Source: Apoderus coryli (taxonomy: Eukaryota; Arthropoda; Insecta; Coleoptera; Attelabidae). Taken from it: a DNA stretch of 64,000 nt. Numbering within the stretch: the stretch's first letter is position 1; the number at the start of each line of letters is the position of its first letter. The stretch is taken from the NCBI GenBank assembly GCA_911728435.2, contig OU452199.1, positions 40,683,253-40,747,252 on the forward strand, in the 5' to 3' direction. The translations under genes were made by a program, and so were the position numbers. Positions 34,686 through 45,285 of this stretch are shown piece after piece. The notes beneath the pieces are model-generated. The model did not search any database and had not been told where the DNA came from. It saw nothing but the letters and a program-made list of their open reading frames with translations.

Positions 34686-34900
34686 TAGTAGAACGGACGT
34701 CGGGCGTCGGTCTGTTCCTGTACGCCACGAGTGACTGAAAGGAGACGTTGCAAGGGCGGGATGGCAGCCGACAGCGCCACGTCGCCTCTATATGCTTGGA
34801 CCATTTAATTACATAGAAGGGACGTAGAAGCGACCTAAGTCTGTGGCACGTTCTCGCTTGACGTCTGTTCAGTGTGAATTGCGCCTTAGGTCGTCGCATT

Positions 34901-35322
34901 GTGACGTGGTTAGTCGTGGAACATGAAAGTTGATGAGGCAATCTACTTGTGGATTTTGTATCGAAGACGGAAACGTCGCCGACAAAGAATATAGTTTTTA
35001 GGTCGTCGAGGATGGTCGCACGTTAATAGCGCTAATGTTCAAGATTCCGTGTTTGCGAGTGATGAGGCAATGTAACGTGGTTATTCGTGGAAAGTGACAG
35101 TTGATGAGGCAATCTACTTGTGGATTTTGTATCGAAGACGGAAACGTCGCCGACAAAGAAGATAGTTTTTAGGTCGTCGACGATGGTCGCACGTTAATAG
35201 CGCTAATGTTCATGATTGTGTTTGCGAGTGATGCAGCATTGTAACGTGGTTAGTCGTGGAAAGTGAGGCAATCTGCTTGTTGATTTTGTATCGAAGACTG
35301 AAACGTCGCCGACAAAGAAGAG
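34901..35322. repeat. Minisatellite, ~170-bp unit, about 2.5 copies
   Basis: Units start GT(G/A)ACGTGGTTA.TCGTGG at 34901, 35072 and 35241, so the period is about 169-171 bases. Each contains GTATCGAAGAC.GAAACGTCGC. The first two also carry GGTCGCACGTTAATAGCGCT. The third copy is cut at about 35322. Copies are nearly identical, so the duplication is recent. It starts directly after the Harbinger right end. Confidence 0.9.
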
Positions 35323-35431
35323 AAATATGTACTGGATGCATCCTAAGTTCTTCTTTTTCTCATCAATAGGGTCAAAAATCGAAACTAGTTGCTCCTAAGA
35401 CCGTTTGTTTAGTATTTTATTCGAATTCATG

Positions 35432-35647
35432 TTACATATTGCTGGTTTTTATTTCGACTTCATCGATAAACAGATCGCTGTCGAAATCGTCTTCTATTTT
35501 GCAGCCTCGTACGTCTAAACGCCTCCAATCGCGCGGTTCAATTGCACACGTATTTGCCTGATTGTTGTGTTTCAAGGTCAAGGTACCGGCGATCGCGCGA
35601 TCTCCAGTACGCTGAATCTTAATTCGCGCGACCGTCTGAACTTTGCC
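35432..35647 (-). other. GC-rich exon-like open frame, unidentified
   Basis: Ending at TAA (35432-35434), the minus strand is open for about 70 codons without an early Met. It includes RIKIQRTGDRAIAGTLTLKH, then CAIEPRDWRRLDVRGCKIED, and an acidic DDFDSDLFIDEVEIKTSNM tail. Possible acceptor: CAAAGTTCAG ending at about 35636, though its pyrimidine tract is poor. The codon composition is far richer in G and C (CGC, GCG, CGA) than neighbouring DNA. It could be a true terminal exon of a gene whose other exons I cannot find, or an old captured fragment. I do not recognise the protein. Confidence 0.4.
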
Positions 35648-35649
35648 TT

Positions 35650-36350
35650 ATTCCGGATTACGTTACTTCATAGATAGATGGTGCGAAACCAGAGGGTTGT
35701 ATGGAAAAGGTCACAGTTACCAAATTTCTTTTTGGAATGAGCTTTTAAAATCTTACAGTTTATAGGACCAAGTATAGTAAAAGTATCGAAGGCAAACATC
35801 CTCCTTGAGGTCCACTAATTTTACCGGGACTATGTTTAGTGCTCCTCAAAACTTCGTTACCTATACAGCTCGTTCTCAAGAAATTTTTTGTTTGAAACAT
35901 ATTTTCCCATTACTTTTTTTAATCAAATCGAATTGATAGAGCTGGTATCGTTTCTAGGAAGATCTAGTCGAACTGAAGCATAATTCTTACTTCTTTTTTC
36001 ACAGATTGCCTAGACTTAGCGCGATCATATTACTTTGGACAGATATATTGTCATTGATTGGGTTTTGATAATTATATTAAGTCCGACTGATTCTTTAGTT
36101 GATCAGGCGGCTTGAAACAAAGCAGTTGTGGGTTAACAACGACGTTTTTATTATTTTTTCTACGACTTATTATATGTTCAACCATAATTTGAAAATGTAG
36201 TACATTGCAATGCTGTTTTTCATTTAAATATTTAAAAAATGCACGGGTAAATTTCCTGGTAATGACAAAAGTAGCATCGGTTATGAAAAATCACCATAGC
36301 AACACCGACAATACAAAGCAAATTGAGAGTTTAAATTATATAATAATATA
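35650..36350. other. Gene-free stretch
   Basis: No ORF or repeat that I can support. The CACCATAGCAACACCGACAA region just before 36351 may be the promoter and 5' UTR of the small gene that follows. Confidence 0.45.
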
Positions 36351-37045
36351 ATGAAAAACCGTGATAGTGATTATAGTTTAACACCACCTAGTCAATTTAA
36401 TACTTATAACTCATCGTATTTAGGCTTACGCCAACAGGGCGAGTATAGGTAAGTTTTGGAAAACAAATATTTTCCTACAAATTACGATGTTTAATTTCTT
36501 CAAAAGCATTGAAACAGTCGTAGAAAAAGTATAGTGTGAAACTTACATGAAATGACCATTACCTACTCGTCTGATTTGCAACACTTGCCTGCGGCTCATG
36601 CATCAAACGTACTCGTAGGAAATATAGATCCTTTCATGTTCGTTGCACAATATACTAATGTGGTATTTGAAAAGAATGTGCTGCATGGCATAGTAAACGA
36701 TACAATGTCAGTTTTATTGGTCCGACCTAATGTGAATCGTATTTTACCTCAACCAAATTTAAATTATGGTTTTGTCATCAAAATACCCTTATGGGGAAAA
36801 TTCTCATGACAATTATTACCGACTGCTACTAATGGTCTCAGAGTTTGAAATCATGGACATTGGATTAATGCACGCACATATGTACTGATGAAGGATTTAT
36901 GAATAGGATTACGTATACGTATCCAATTCGTTAACATTTGAACATGTTTGATTTATTTTCTCTGGTTTCTTTAATTCTAACGGAAGGTTTTTATATTTTA
37001 AAGCATAGTTCAAAACGTCGCCGTCGTTACGGAAAAGTATTGTAA
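36351..37045 (+). CDS. Candidate small two-exon gene, 44-residue basic-tailed peptide
   Basis: Exon one (36351-36448) starts ATG and reads MKNRDSDYSLTPPSQFNTYN then SSYLGLRQQGEY, ending AG before GTAAGT in phase two. Exon two (37009-37045), after TTTAAAGCATAG, completes the split codon as Ser and reads SKRRRRYGKVL then TAA. The tail has four consecutive arginines. No signal peptide or membrane helix is seen, and the basic cluster would suit nuclear or nucleic-acid binding. The splice signals and maintained frame are direct observations; that it is a gene is inferred. No family is recognised. The 560-base intron contains an ORF of its own (36552-36809). Confidence 0.4.
36552..36809 (+). other. 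Isolated 85-codon ORF of unknown status
   Basis: It opens with MTITYSSDLQHLPAAHASNV and ends NLNYGFVIKIPLWGKFS. Upstream in frame is a TGA only five codons before the ATG. The composition is protein-like but there is no recognised domain, and it lies within the intron of the small gene proposed here. It could be an independent short gene, an alternative exon, or chance. Confidence 0.25.
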
Positions 37046-37172
37046 AAAGGGAGTACCTATACATATTTAATTTTTAAAGTTATGCATAAGTACCCATTAC
37101 TATAAAAAATATAAACACTTTGTTTACGTTATTTATATAATTAGCATTGTGGAATAGTATATTGTATTCCTA

Positions 37173-37273
37173 GGCGGTAAAGTGTCATTTTTTAAGGCTG
37201 AGAGAAGAAATGTACGGGCGAGCTTTAGCGAGCCCGGACACTTCTTGAAGCCTGAAAAAATCACTTTACCGCC
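37173..37273. repeat. Foldback hairpin with GC core
   Basis: GGCGGTAAAGTG at 37173 pairs with CACTTTACCGCC at 37262-37273. Inside, TTTTTTAAGGCT pairs with AGCCTGAAAAAA, and CGGGCGAGC with GCGAGCCCG around a TTTA loop. It directly abuts the recombinase remnant to the right. Confidence 0.85.
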
Positions 37274-37289
37274 ATGGTTTACACATTAT

Positions 37290-37760
37290 TTTTCTGCCGG
37301 CACCGTACAATTGTAGGTAATACAAAAAATAAAAGAAAATATGATTGCTTTTCTTTGTCATTAAATGTATTTCATCCGGTGCAGTTTCAAGAAATTCTTC
37401 AATATCCGGTTGGTCGAAAATTTTTGACTTTTTAGCAATGTGGCCAACAGATTTCTTCTTTACGTTATTTTTAACTAATAGCGTAGATTTTAACATGGAA
37501 TGAATTGACCACAGTGTTGAAGATTGGTATTTTTGTGAAAGATCCGATAAATATGTCAAAATTACGTTTTCACTATAGGTTTTAACGTTTTTAGCACTAC
37601 ACTAATTGATAAACAGTTTATACTGAAGTTCATATTTGGTACTTGATCTTTCCGGCTGAAAATTCATCGAACCTTTGTTCGCTTTCTCGTGAATTTCAGG
37701 CAGGGTACAATATTCAATTTCCTCGTCACTACGATCAATCAGATATTCTATGCTTTTATA
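37290..37760 (-). pseudogene. Crypton-like tyrosine recombinase remnant
   Basis: The minus strand from about 37760 reads SIEYLIDRSDEEIEYCTLPE, then ERSSTKYELQYKLFIN, a TAG stop, and CSAKNVKTYSENVILTYLSD. It continues KYQSSTLWSIHSMLKSTL and KSKIFDQPDIEEFLETAPDE before the frame drifts into unrelated sequence near 37330. The layout matches the N-terminal core-binding domain of arthropod Crypton-like recombinase genes (SAM-like helices, then the start of the catalytic domain). The stop replaces a Trp expected in FxxWC by a single base. All catalytic residues are missing. ATTATTTTCTGCCG words flank it in inverted orientation (37287 and 38003). Confidence 0.6.
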
Positions 37761-38039
37761 CCTATAAATGATGAATCAAATTCAAATTGAATATTTTAAG
37801 AAGTGCTCGATTTTTGACAACCACTGTCACATTGGACTGTCATCATTGTTAATAGCTTTTATTATTGTGCCGCCATCTATTACAAATAGATAAATATAAT
37901 TTTCTTGCCTAGCCATTTTTGAGTGTTTTGTAGCGCTAGCCTTAGAAATGCATACTTTCTCGTCCCTATGGAAGCAGTAAAATTCAATTTTCTCATAGTG
38001 TCGGCAGAAAATAATTATTGAATGGCACAATACGTAGAA

Positions 38040-40098
38040 AATTATTAATTAATGTTTTATATTTGTTTTAGTAGGTACATTATTAAGAAGGTTTAAATTT
38101 GATTAAAAAAGTATGTATTTTGGAATCTAATTAATACATTTTTGGGAAATATTGTTAGTATATAAAAAAATAAATAAATTACTATTTTTGGTATAAAAAA
38201 TTAAAATGTTTCATAAAATTTGTGTTTGTTAAAATTGCAATATTTGAATTAATTTTATTTATTAGAACTTTAGTTATATTGGAAATTGATGTTGTCAATT
38301 CCTCTTGGCTTGTTTTACAACTACTTGTATCAGTAAATTATGAATAAAATTTTTATTAAAATATATTTGTTGTCTAATTTAATTATATTCAATATACCTA
38401 TTTATGGTAGTAGGTAGATCGGAAATTACTCTTAAACGAATATTACTTAATTTTACTAATACATCATCGCTGAAATTTGCCACCACATTATTCTCGGTCT
38501 CGGTACATCCATCGTAACATAGATTCGTTGCAATTAATCAGGTACCGATCGAACCATTTCTTCCAATACTTGAAAAGGCGTTCCTGCGCGGAAAAGATTC
38601 ATAAGTACCTACTGACCCTGAAAATCTTTATGTAAGGCAAAACTTAAACCACTCAGTCTAAAAATCTGGCCGCTATCGCTCTTGTGTATTTTTCTCCTCA
38701 GCAGGTCTTGTTTTTTGAAAACTACCGTATTACAACCACCATAAAAATTTCATGCAGCAAGAGGTCAATTTCAATAAGAGAAGAAAGAATCACAAAACAC
38801 CCCTTGTTTTGTAGAAAGAATCGAAATCGAGAATCTGCTACAAAGTTAGTTTGACATTTAAGTGAGAAAGTATAATTAGCAAATGAGTGATAATTGATCA
38901 TATCACATAAGTTCAGATGAAGTGAGATATGGAAGTATAACGGATAAAGTCAAAAGTATAGAGTTTGAATCAGGACTAATTAATAAATTCGATAGAGATA
39001 TTTGAATGTCAACTACCACGATTTTGAAGAAAACACATTGATTTTTTATTGATATTAATAGTTAATTTGTTAAACAGTACGGTTTCAATCCCAGAGAATT
39101 TCTTTTATCGATTCGGCTCAGTTGAAGTATTTGATATTCATATTCAACTCACATACAAAATGTAATACTGTAAAAGGAACAATGAATAATGTGACGTGAT
39201 TAGATAATGAGAGTAGATGACGATATCCGTACATAAGAACATCGGTAATAACGGAAGTTATATTTCATTAAAGTTATTATTCCAACAATTTACCTTAATG
39301 ACCGATGATCCTACAAGTATTTTTTTTTTATTTATTATATATTTTAAACATGTACATATTTAATTAACATATATCTTGGGACTCACTTACAGAACACTAT
39401 TGCAAAAATAACCAGAGTCATGGATCATTTCTCTGAAAATAAGCTGCAATAAAGTGAGGATATTTGGTTAACAAGAAAAGGTCCTTGGCCTCTTAAAAAG
39501 AAAAACTTGTTAGATGTTGCCATTGTTTTGACAGTAACCGTACATATTCCACTGCTAGCGGCAGACTTGTTACAATTAGAAACTGGTGTTGCCAGTTTTT
39601 TATTTCCCATATTGTTAAAAGTAAACGTGTCACCACACATAAAAATATTAATATAAAAAATGTTTTCTGAATGTAGGTTAGATAATAGATAACGTTGCTC
39701 ATACCTACATTAAGTATTTATAATATACAAAATAAATCTATATTATATAAAATGATATTAGCGATATTTAACGCAGCTTGGCAACGTTGCATTTCACAAT
39801 CCAGAAATGTATCCGTGTTTGCTGTTATTTAACCTAAAAAGTTAAAGCATAAAGCAACATAGAGCCAGCAAAAGTGTCAGTCAAGAATTGAGGAACAGTT
39901 CAAGTTCTGTGAGGTTGTACTTCACACGTGAAAATATAGAGTTGCATCATTTTTCAAAATATTTTGGATAACGTCAATATTATTATAAGTAAGTACCTCA
40001 GTAATATTTCATTTTAAAAAACATTTCATCTTTAATTATTAGATATTTACTAAGTAACCTAAAAATTAATTTGCAACATACTTTACACTTACAGCAAA
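38040..40098. other. Gene-free stretch upstream of eIF2-alpha
   Basis: AT-rich DNA; the final 200 bases probably hold the eIF2-alpha promoter and 5' UTR (a possible 5' UTR intron begins at GTAAGT near 39988 and ends TTACAG at about 40094, just before the ATG). Nothing else is supported. Confidence 0.45.
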
Positions 40099-41357
40099 AT
40101 GCCGATTTCGTGTCGATTTTATAAACGGCGGTACCCCGAAGTGGAAGATGTTGTGATGGTAAATGTTAGAGCAATAGCTGAAATGGGCGCTTACGTCCAT
40201 CTATTAGAATACAACAATATCGAAGGGATGATCTTATTATCAGAACTTTCAAGAAGGCGTATCCGTTCTATAAACAAATTGATTCGCGTTGGAAAAACTG
40301 AACCAGTAGTAGTAATTCGTGTGGATAAAGATAAAGGATATATCGATTTGTCAAAGAGACGTGTAAATGCTGAGGATGTGGAAAAGTGTACGGAACGTTT
40401 CGCGAAAGCTAAAGCTGTTAATTCAATTCTTAGACATGTAGCTGAACTACTCAAATATGAAAGTGATGATCAGTTGGAAGAATTGTACCAGAAAACTGCA
40501 TGGCATTTTGAAGAAAAATATAAGAAGAATATGACCTCTGCCTATGACTTCTTTAAACAAGCTGTATTGTAAGTACTCCAAATTACCTATTACTCAACTT
40601 GTGTTTTAACTGTTTATTATTTTAGAGATCCAAGTATATTAGATGAATGCGAATTAGATGATCGTACTAAAGAAGTATTATTGAGTAACATTAAACGGAA
40701 ACTAACCTCACAAGCCGTTAAAATTAGAGCAGATATCGAATGTGCCTGTTATGATTATGAAGGAATTGATGCTGTTAAGGAAGCGCTGAAAGCTGGTCTT
40801 GCTCTCTCCACAGAGGAACTGCCTATTAAAATCAATTTAATAGCCCCACCTCTTTATGGTAGGATCATTAATTTCTTACTACCGAAATTAACTATTAGGT
40901 TAAAATACTTATGTTTATTTGCAGTTATGACAGCTTCAACTCCTGAAAAATTGGATGGATTGAAAATACTGAATGACGCAATTGAAGTTATTGAAAAGAA
41001 AATTACGGAACTTGGTGGAGTTTTCAAAGTTCAGATGGCAGTAAGTACTTAGTATTTATTGCAATATAATAATTGAATTGTACTTTGTTAGTAACTGTCA
41101 ATGTGACTTTAAGGGTGTGTTTATCCATTGTTATTTATCCCTACTCTATGATTTTTTAGCCGAAAGTTGTTACGGCAATTGATGAAGTTGACTTAGCCAA
41201 ACAAATGGAACGTGCCGAACTCGAAAATGCCGAAGTGGCTGGTGATTACGATGAAGAGGAAGATGAAGACGAAGGACAAATGTATAGCGAAGAAGACGAA
41301 GATGACCAGGACGATGAAGATAAACCTACCGAGAATAATAAGAATGGGGTTGAATAA
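40099..41357 (+). CDS. eIF2alpha: Translation initiation factor eIF2 subunit alpha
   Basis: Regulatory subunit of eIF2, which brings initiator tRNA to the 40S subunit. Exons are 40099-40568, 40626-40858, 40925-41040 and 41160-41357, all GT/AG with phase kept, giving 338 residues (flies have a similar length). The S1 domain includes [20 protein letters not shown]. The kinase target loop reads [14 protein letters not shown], with the regulatory serine at residue 51 counted from Met; phosphorylation there by GCN2/PERK-type kinases shuts down initiation. The helical domain and the C-terminal alpha-beta domain ([18 protein letters not shown] across the exon 2-3 junction) follow, ending in a highly acidic tail. 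Intron 2 is 66 bases, a multiple of three, with no stop codon. Polyadenylation signals lie at about 41571-41585. Confidence 0.97.
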
Positions 41358-41651
41358 GAATATATATTTGGTATTGATTTTCTTGAACTGTTATTATGTT
41401 ATGACGAGGTAACTTTTCTTAACATCGATGTGGTTTTTGGGAAAATTAATATCTTATATGTTCACAAGAATTCAACATGAAATTTTATATTATATAAATG
41501 ATTATGAATATGATAATACATATTTATATTCACAATTTATAAGCTGTTTTATAATTTTTAAAACAATTTGTAATAAAAGCAATAAAAACTGAGACTATCA
41601 ACAAATCTCATAACCTCAAAAGATAAACTATTAGATTGAATAAACTGTTAA

Positions 41652-41787
41652 TAGTTATTTATGTAATTAGTGGGATATGGACATTATTAACACACGCATG
41701 TGAAGTTTGCATGACGAGTCGTGTATTCACATAAGTGCGTTGATAATTCCTATCCCATGTGTTACGTACAACATTTTCTCTACAACT
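41652..41787. repeat. MITE related to 54938-55083
   Basis: It begins AGTTATTTATGTAATTAGTG and ends GTTACGTACAACATTTTCTC then TACAACTG. The same ends, better preserved, occur at 54938 and 55083. The interior folds on itself imperfectly. Confidence 0.55.
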
Positions 41788-41866
41788 GTTTCTTAGTATT
41801 ATTAACAGTATCTCATAAAATTTTATATAAAAAAAATGTATTTCAGTTCAACGTATTGCTAATATT

Positions 41867-42309
41867 AGGGTTATTCTTTCGTACTGAACTAAGTGAACAA
41901 TCTGAAAATTATCAGTTCATTCACGATTGTGCGTATTCTTTCGACATCGTTCACTTCTACCAAACTGATTAAAATTCCTACCCCCCTTGCCGCTTACTGA
42001 TCAACCTCTAGGTACCGGTTAGTTCGTTCAGTTGACAGTTAACCTCTAAAAGTATTGAATATTGAGAGATAATAATTGGAATATGACTTCGAATCAAACC
42101 AATAAATTGTAAAAGTTTAAAACATGGATAATAATATCATGGAAGAAATAATTTTCCAATTTTCAAAGCAGATTTGGTTGTTTTCACAAGTTTTCGAGGT
42201 TAAGTGAAAGACAATCCCAAAAAAGATGATCTTTCGGTTTCGCCAAATATTCAGTTCAGTATAATCACATTCACTTGTTCAGATCAATCACTACGAAAGA
42301 ATAACCCTA
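41867..42309. mobile_element. TIR element AGGGTTATTCTTTCGTA (~443 bp)
   Basis: AGGGTTATTCTTTCGTACTG at 41867 is matched by CACTACGAAAGAATAACCCT ending at 42309. Several TTCAGTT/GTTCACTTG repeats lie just inside each end. I could not define a convincing target duplication. Non-coding. Confidence 0.7.
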
Positions 42310-43375
42310 TTGACAACACAAGTTGCCGGTGACCATAGCAACAAACATCACTATTGCGGTAATATACGACATTATGGCATTGAAATGAAAGTGTCAAATC
42401 GTAGCTATTACATGACAGTTGCATATAAATAATAAAAACACATTTAGACATTTGACTAGCTGTTTATTTAACAAAAATAATGTTATTTTCTATCTTATAA
42501 TTTTAATAGAGGCATTACCTACCTATTTTATTTCTTTTTGAGAATTTGAAGATGGCATCCAACCATTTTTTTCTCGCTTCATTTTTTGGAAAACTGAAAA
42601 TTGATGTGGAAATACAGTAACTATAAATTAACATTAGCAAGCGCTGCAAAATAATTATAATATTACACATATTTTATATAACACCATATATAGGTAATAT
42701 TTTTTTTTATTTCACTGAAACATAAGAGAGTATGTAGATTTCGAAAACAACACATTGTCTGTATTTACGTGACAATAGCAAAATTTCCAAATTTTATTGA
42801 TAGGAAACATTATGGATACGCCTATATGCTCTATGGCCTGACAAAACCTAACCTAAGTTTTCTACTTTGTTTACAATTTTAAATAAAATATTAAATTGTG
42901 CAATAAACGATAACATTTCCTAAGTTCCTAAATATTGGTTTATGTCAAGTACTTATTGATGAAATGTTATTTTATGGTTTTCGTCGTTTCCGTTTGAGAT
43001 CGTCCGCAAGCCACACAGCTAACCATTTTCAATGTTTTAAACCAGTTTAAAGCTAGATCTACTTTCCAATATCACAAACGTATAATGTATCTAATGTTTA
43101 AGTTTCTAATTTCACTATATTTCACTGCCAATTCTCACAAATACACTATATTACTTTGACGATGATTGATGTAAACTGTTGAAAATACTAAGTGCCAAAC
43201 GGAATGAGTCACAATTGGTATTTTAAAATGGCGGCCCTGACGTCATATCCGTCGCATGCATCTGAATGGTAAAAATTTGTTTGTCTTTTCCTCTTAATCT
43301 TCTAATGTTTTTACTTTTGTCATTGCTAAATATCAAAACAACAATGCCGTTTGTCATTAAAAATAGTTATTTATT
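42310..43375. other. Gene-free stretch
   Basis: AT-rich DNA with no supported gene or repeat. Confidence 0.45.
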
Positions 43376-43381
43376 ATACAA

Positions 43382-43835
43382 GGGAAAAAAGTACTCGATT
43401 TTAGCTCGAGGTTGTGTTGACAAAAAACCGAGAGCTAAAATCTAACTTTTTCCCGTGTATGATACACTATTTTTTTCTGAGACGGGAAAAACTTCGATTT
43501 AATATTGAAAAAAGTCAGAAAATTATCCAAGTGAAATTTTAAGTTTTAAAAAAGTAATCAAATATCTGTCAATTTCATTCTGTAATTTAATTTAAAATTG
43601 CGAACACTCCACCGGAGTCAGTAGAAGCAGCAAAAGTAGCGTCACAAATTATTGCCAGTTTTGATATATAAAGAAAATGTAACTTTTGTATAATAAAATT
43701 TCCTAAAATTAAATATCTACCGTTACTTATGTGTCCGGGAAAAAAGTGCTCACTTTTTTCCCGGGGATAAAAAGTGACATTTTATTACCTGTCAAGAGAG
43801 TAAATATGTAAAACTTTTTTCCCGTCTCAGAAAAA
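43382..43835. repeat. Foldback cluster with GGGAAAAA / TTTTTCCC ends
   Basis: CTGAGACGGGAAAAA at about 43477 pairs with TTTTTTCCCGTCTCAG at about 43812. Inside and to the left are smaller hairpins: AAAAAGTACTCGATTTTAGCTC against GAGCTAAAATC (43388-43445), and GGGAAAAAAGTGCTCACTTT against a mirrored TTTTTTCCCGGG (43738-43765). Several nested or overlapping short elements seem involved. Confidence 0.6.
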
Positions 43836-43924
43836 AATTTTTTTATTGATAAGGATTTTATTGATAGGGTTAAGCAATAAAAAGTTACCTATCGTTTTAA
43901 ATTAAGAAACCAGTTAATCAAATT

Positions 43925-43990
43925 ATGCATTTTAAGTGCAGTGTCTCAGGCTGTAAACCAAATTATAGTTTAGAAAAATGTGTCTGTTTC
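43925..43990 (+). other. Possible THAP finger fragment
   Basis: MHFKCSVSGCKPNYSLEK resembles the start of a THAP zinc finger (Cys-x-Val-x-Gly-Cys-Lys-x-Asn-Tyr). The following sequence does not continue the domain in this frame. Most likely a transposon remnant or a coincidence. Confidence 0.2.
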
Positions 43991-44464
43991 ACAACTACTT
44001 TTTATATTCTGGAGTTTGATTTTTGGTTATGTTTGATTTTTAAAGGGTCTCCTAAATTTAAAACAATTTTGAAAAGTGTGTTATCTTTTAGCAAAGAATC
44101 TACATTAATTTCACCCCAATCAGTAGACACGTGTATATAAAATTGATCACCATCACGTTGTTTTAGTTATGCAACCTAAAACTTAGACGGGTTGATATTT
44201 TGGTTGCATAGTAAACTGGCTCCATATGAAAATTTAACGCCCCCTTACAGATTATATTTCAATTTCATCTAATAATAAACCATCACTAACTAAACTTTAA
44301 AAACATATTTTTATTAAGTAGTTATAATAATTACTACAATTACAGATTTAGGATAATTCTGTATTATTATTTATCATTACAATACAATGAAAACAAGTAT
44401 TGTTTGATATAATAAAGTGTAATTATCTTGATCAACTAATTTGGTAAATATCAATTCTACAACA

Positions 44465-45285
44465 ATGACTACAAGAAACCCCACAACTTTAATGGCAATT
44501 CCCAATGAAGAATCTTTTGATTTTTTATTTAAAATTGTTCTGATTGGTGACTGTGGTACGGGTAAAACGTGTGTAGTTCAAAGATTTAAAAATGGGACTT
44601 TTATTGAACGACATGGTAATACAATTGGTGTAGATTTTTCAATGAAAACTGTTATTGTGGATGGGAAAAAGGTTAAAGTAAGTGCTCAGATTTAGTTTAT
44701 TGACTTCAAATACAACTATATTTAATACCTGATTCAGCTACAAATTTGGGATACAGCAGGCCAGGAACGGTTTAGAACAATCACACAAAGTTATTACAGA
44801 TCAGCTAATGGAGTGATAATTGTCTATGATATTACAAAAAGGTCTTCTTTCCTTTCTGTGGCAAGATGGGTAGACGAAGTGAGACGGTATTCCGGTAATT
44901 CCGTTTTATTAGCTCTTGTGGGCAATAAAGCGGATATGGAAAGTTGTCGTGAAGTTGAGTTCGATGAAGCAGAAGCGATCAGTCAGTATATGCCAGAAGT
45001 CTTATTTGTTCTAGAGGCTAGTGCGAAAGATAATTCTAATATTGAAGAGGCCTTTATGTGTCTCGCTACAGAATTGAAGGTAAGATGATTGAAAAATGAA
45101 CTAACTTTACCTATATGCATTAAAGGATAATAATACTCCAAATAACTTGTGATATAATCGTCCTCTATCGTTTTTAGAGACGACATGATCATGGAATGCT
45201 AGGACAAGAGGATGAAGACACTGTTAAGTTAGGTGAGAGTAGGTCTGTGGCAAAATGTAGCAATTGTACGAAAAATTTGCTATAA
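44465..45285 (+). CDS. Rab19: Rab19-type small GTPase
   Basis: Membrane-traffic GTPase. Exons 44465-44677, 44738-45079 and 45178-45285 keep frame across GT/AG junctions and give 220 residues. The P loop is GDCGTGKT (28-35), switch one includes [15 protein letters not shown], switch two has [20 protein letters not shown] (76-95 region), the guanine box reads NKAD (134-137, more often NKCD or NKxD) and the last G box is [16 protein letters not shown] and [19 protein letters not shown] favour the Rab19/Rab43 branch. The start at 44465 was chosen over the ATG at 44492 because it is first and in frame. The C terminus ends CSNCTKNLL, so no standard terminal CC, CxC or CaaX prenylation signal is present in this reading; a different last exon is possible. 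Confidence 0.93.

Larger units (their letters stand above)
34106..34885. mobile_element. Shrunken PIF/Harbinger element with remnants of both its genes
   Basis: The ends are GGCGCAATGCACACTGAACG (34106) and CGTCTGTTCAGTGTGAATTG plus CGCC (to 34885), about 24-bp inverted repeats with two mismatches. The flanking triplets are TGA and TTA, close to the TTA/TAA target of this superfamily. Inside, on the plus strand, is a transposase N terminus. On the minus strand is a MADF-domain exon. Only about 780 bp remain, so most of both genes has been deleted. It is GC-richer than its surroundings. Confidence 0.8.

Noticed and set aside
34067..34941. Minus-strand ORFs of 73, 119 and 88 codons around the Harbinger ends
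   Set aside because: Only the MADF frame matches a domain; the others overlap terminal repeats or shift frames.
38480..38600. Minus-strand phrase reading AGTPFQVLEEMVRSVPD
   Set aside because: Only about 20 codons, followed by a stop, with no splice signals or recognisable domain.
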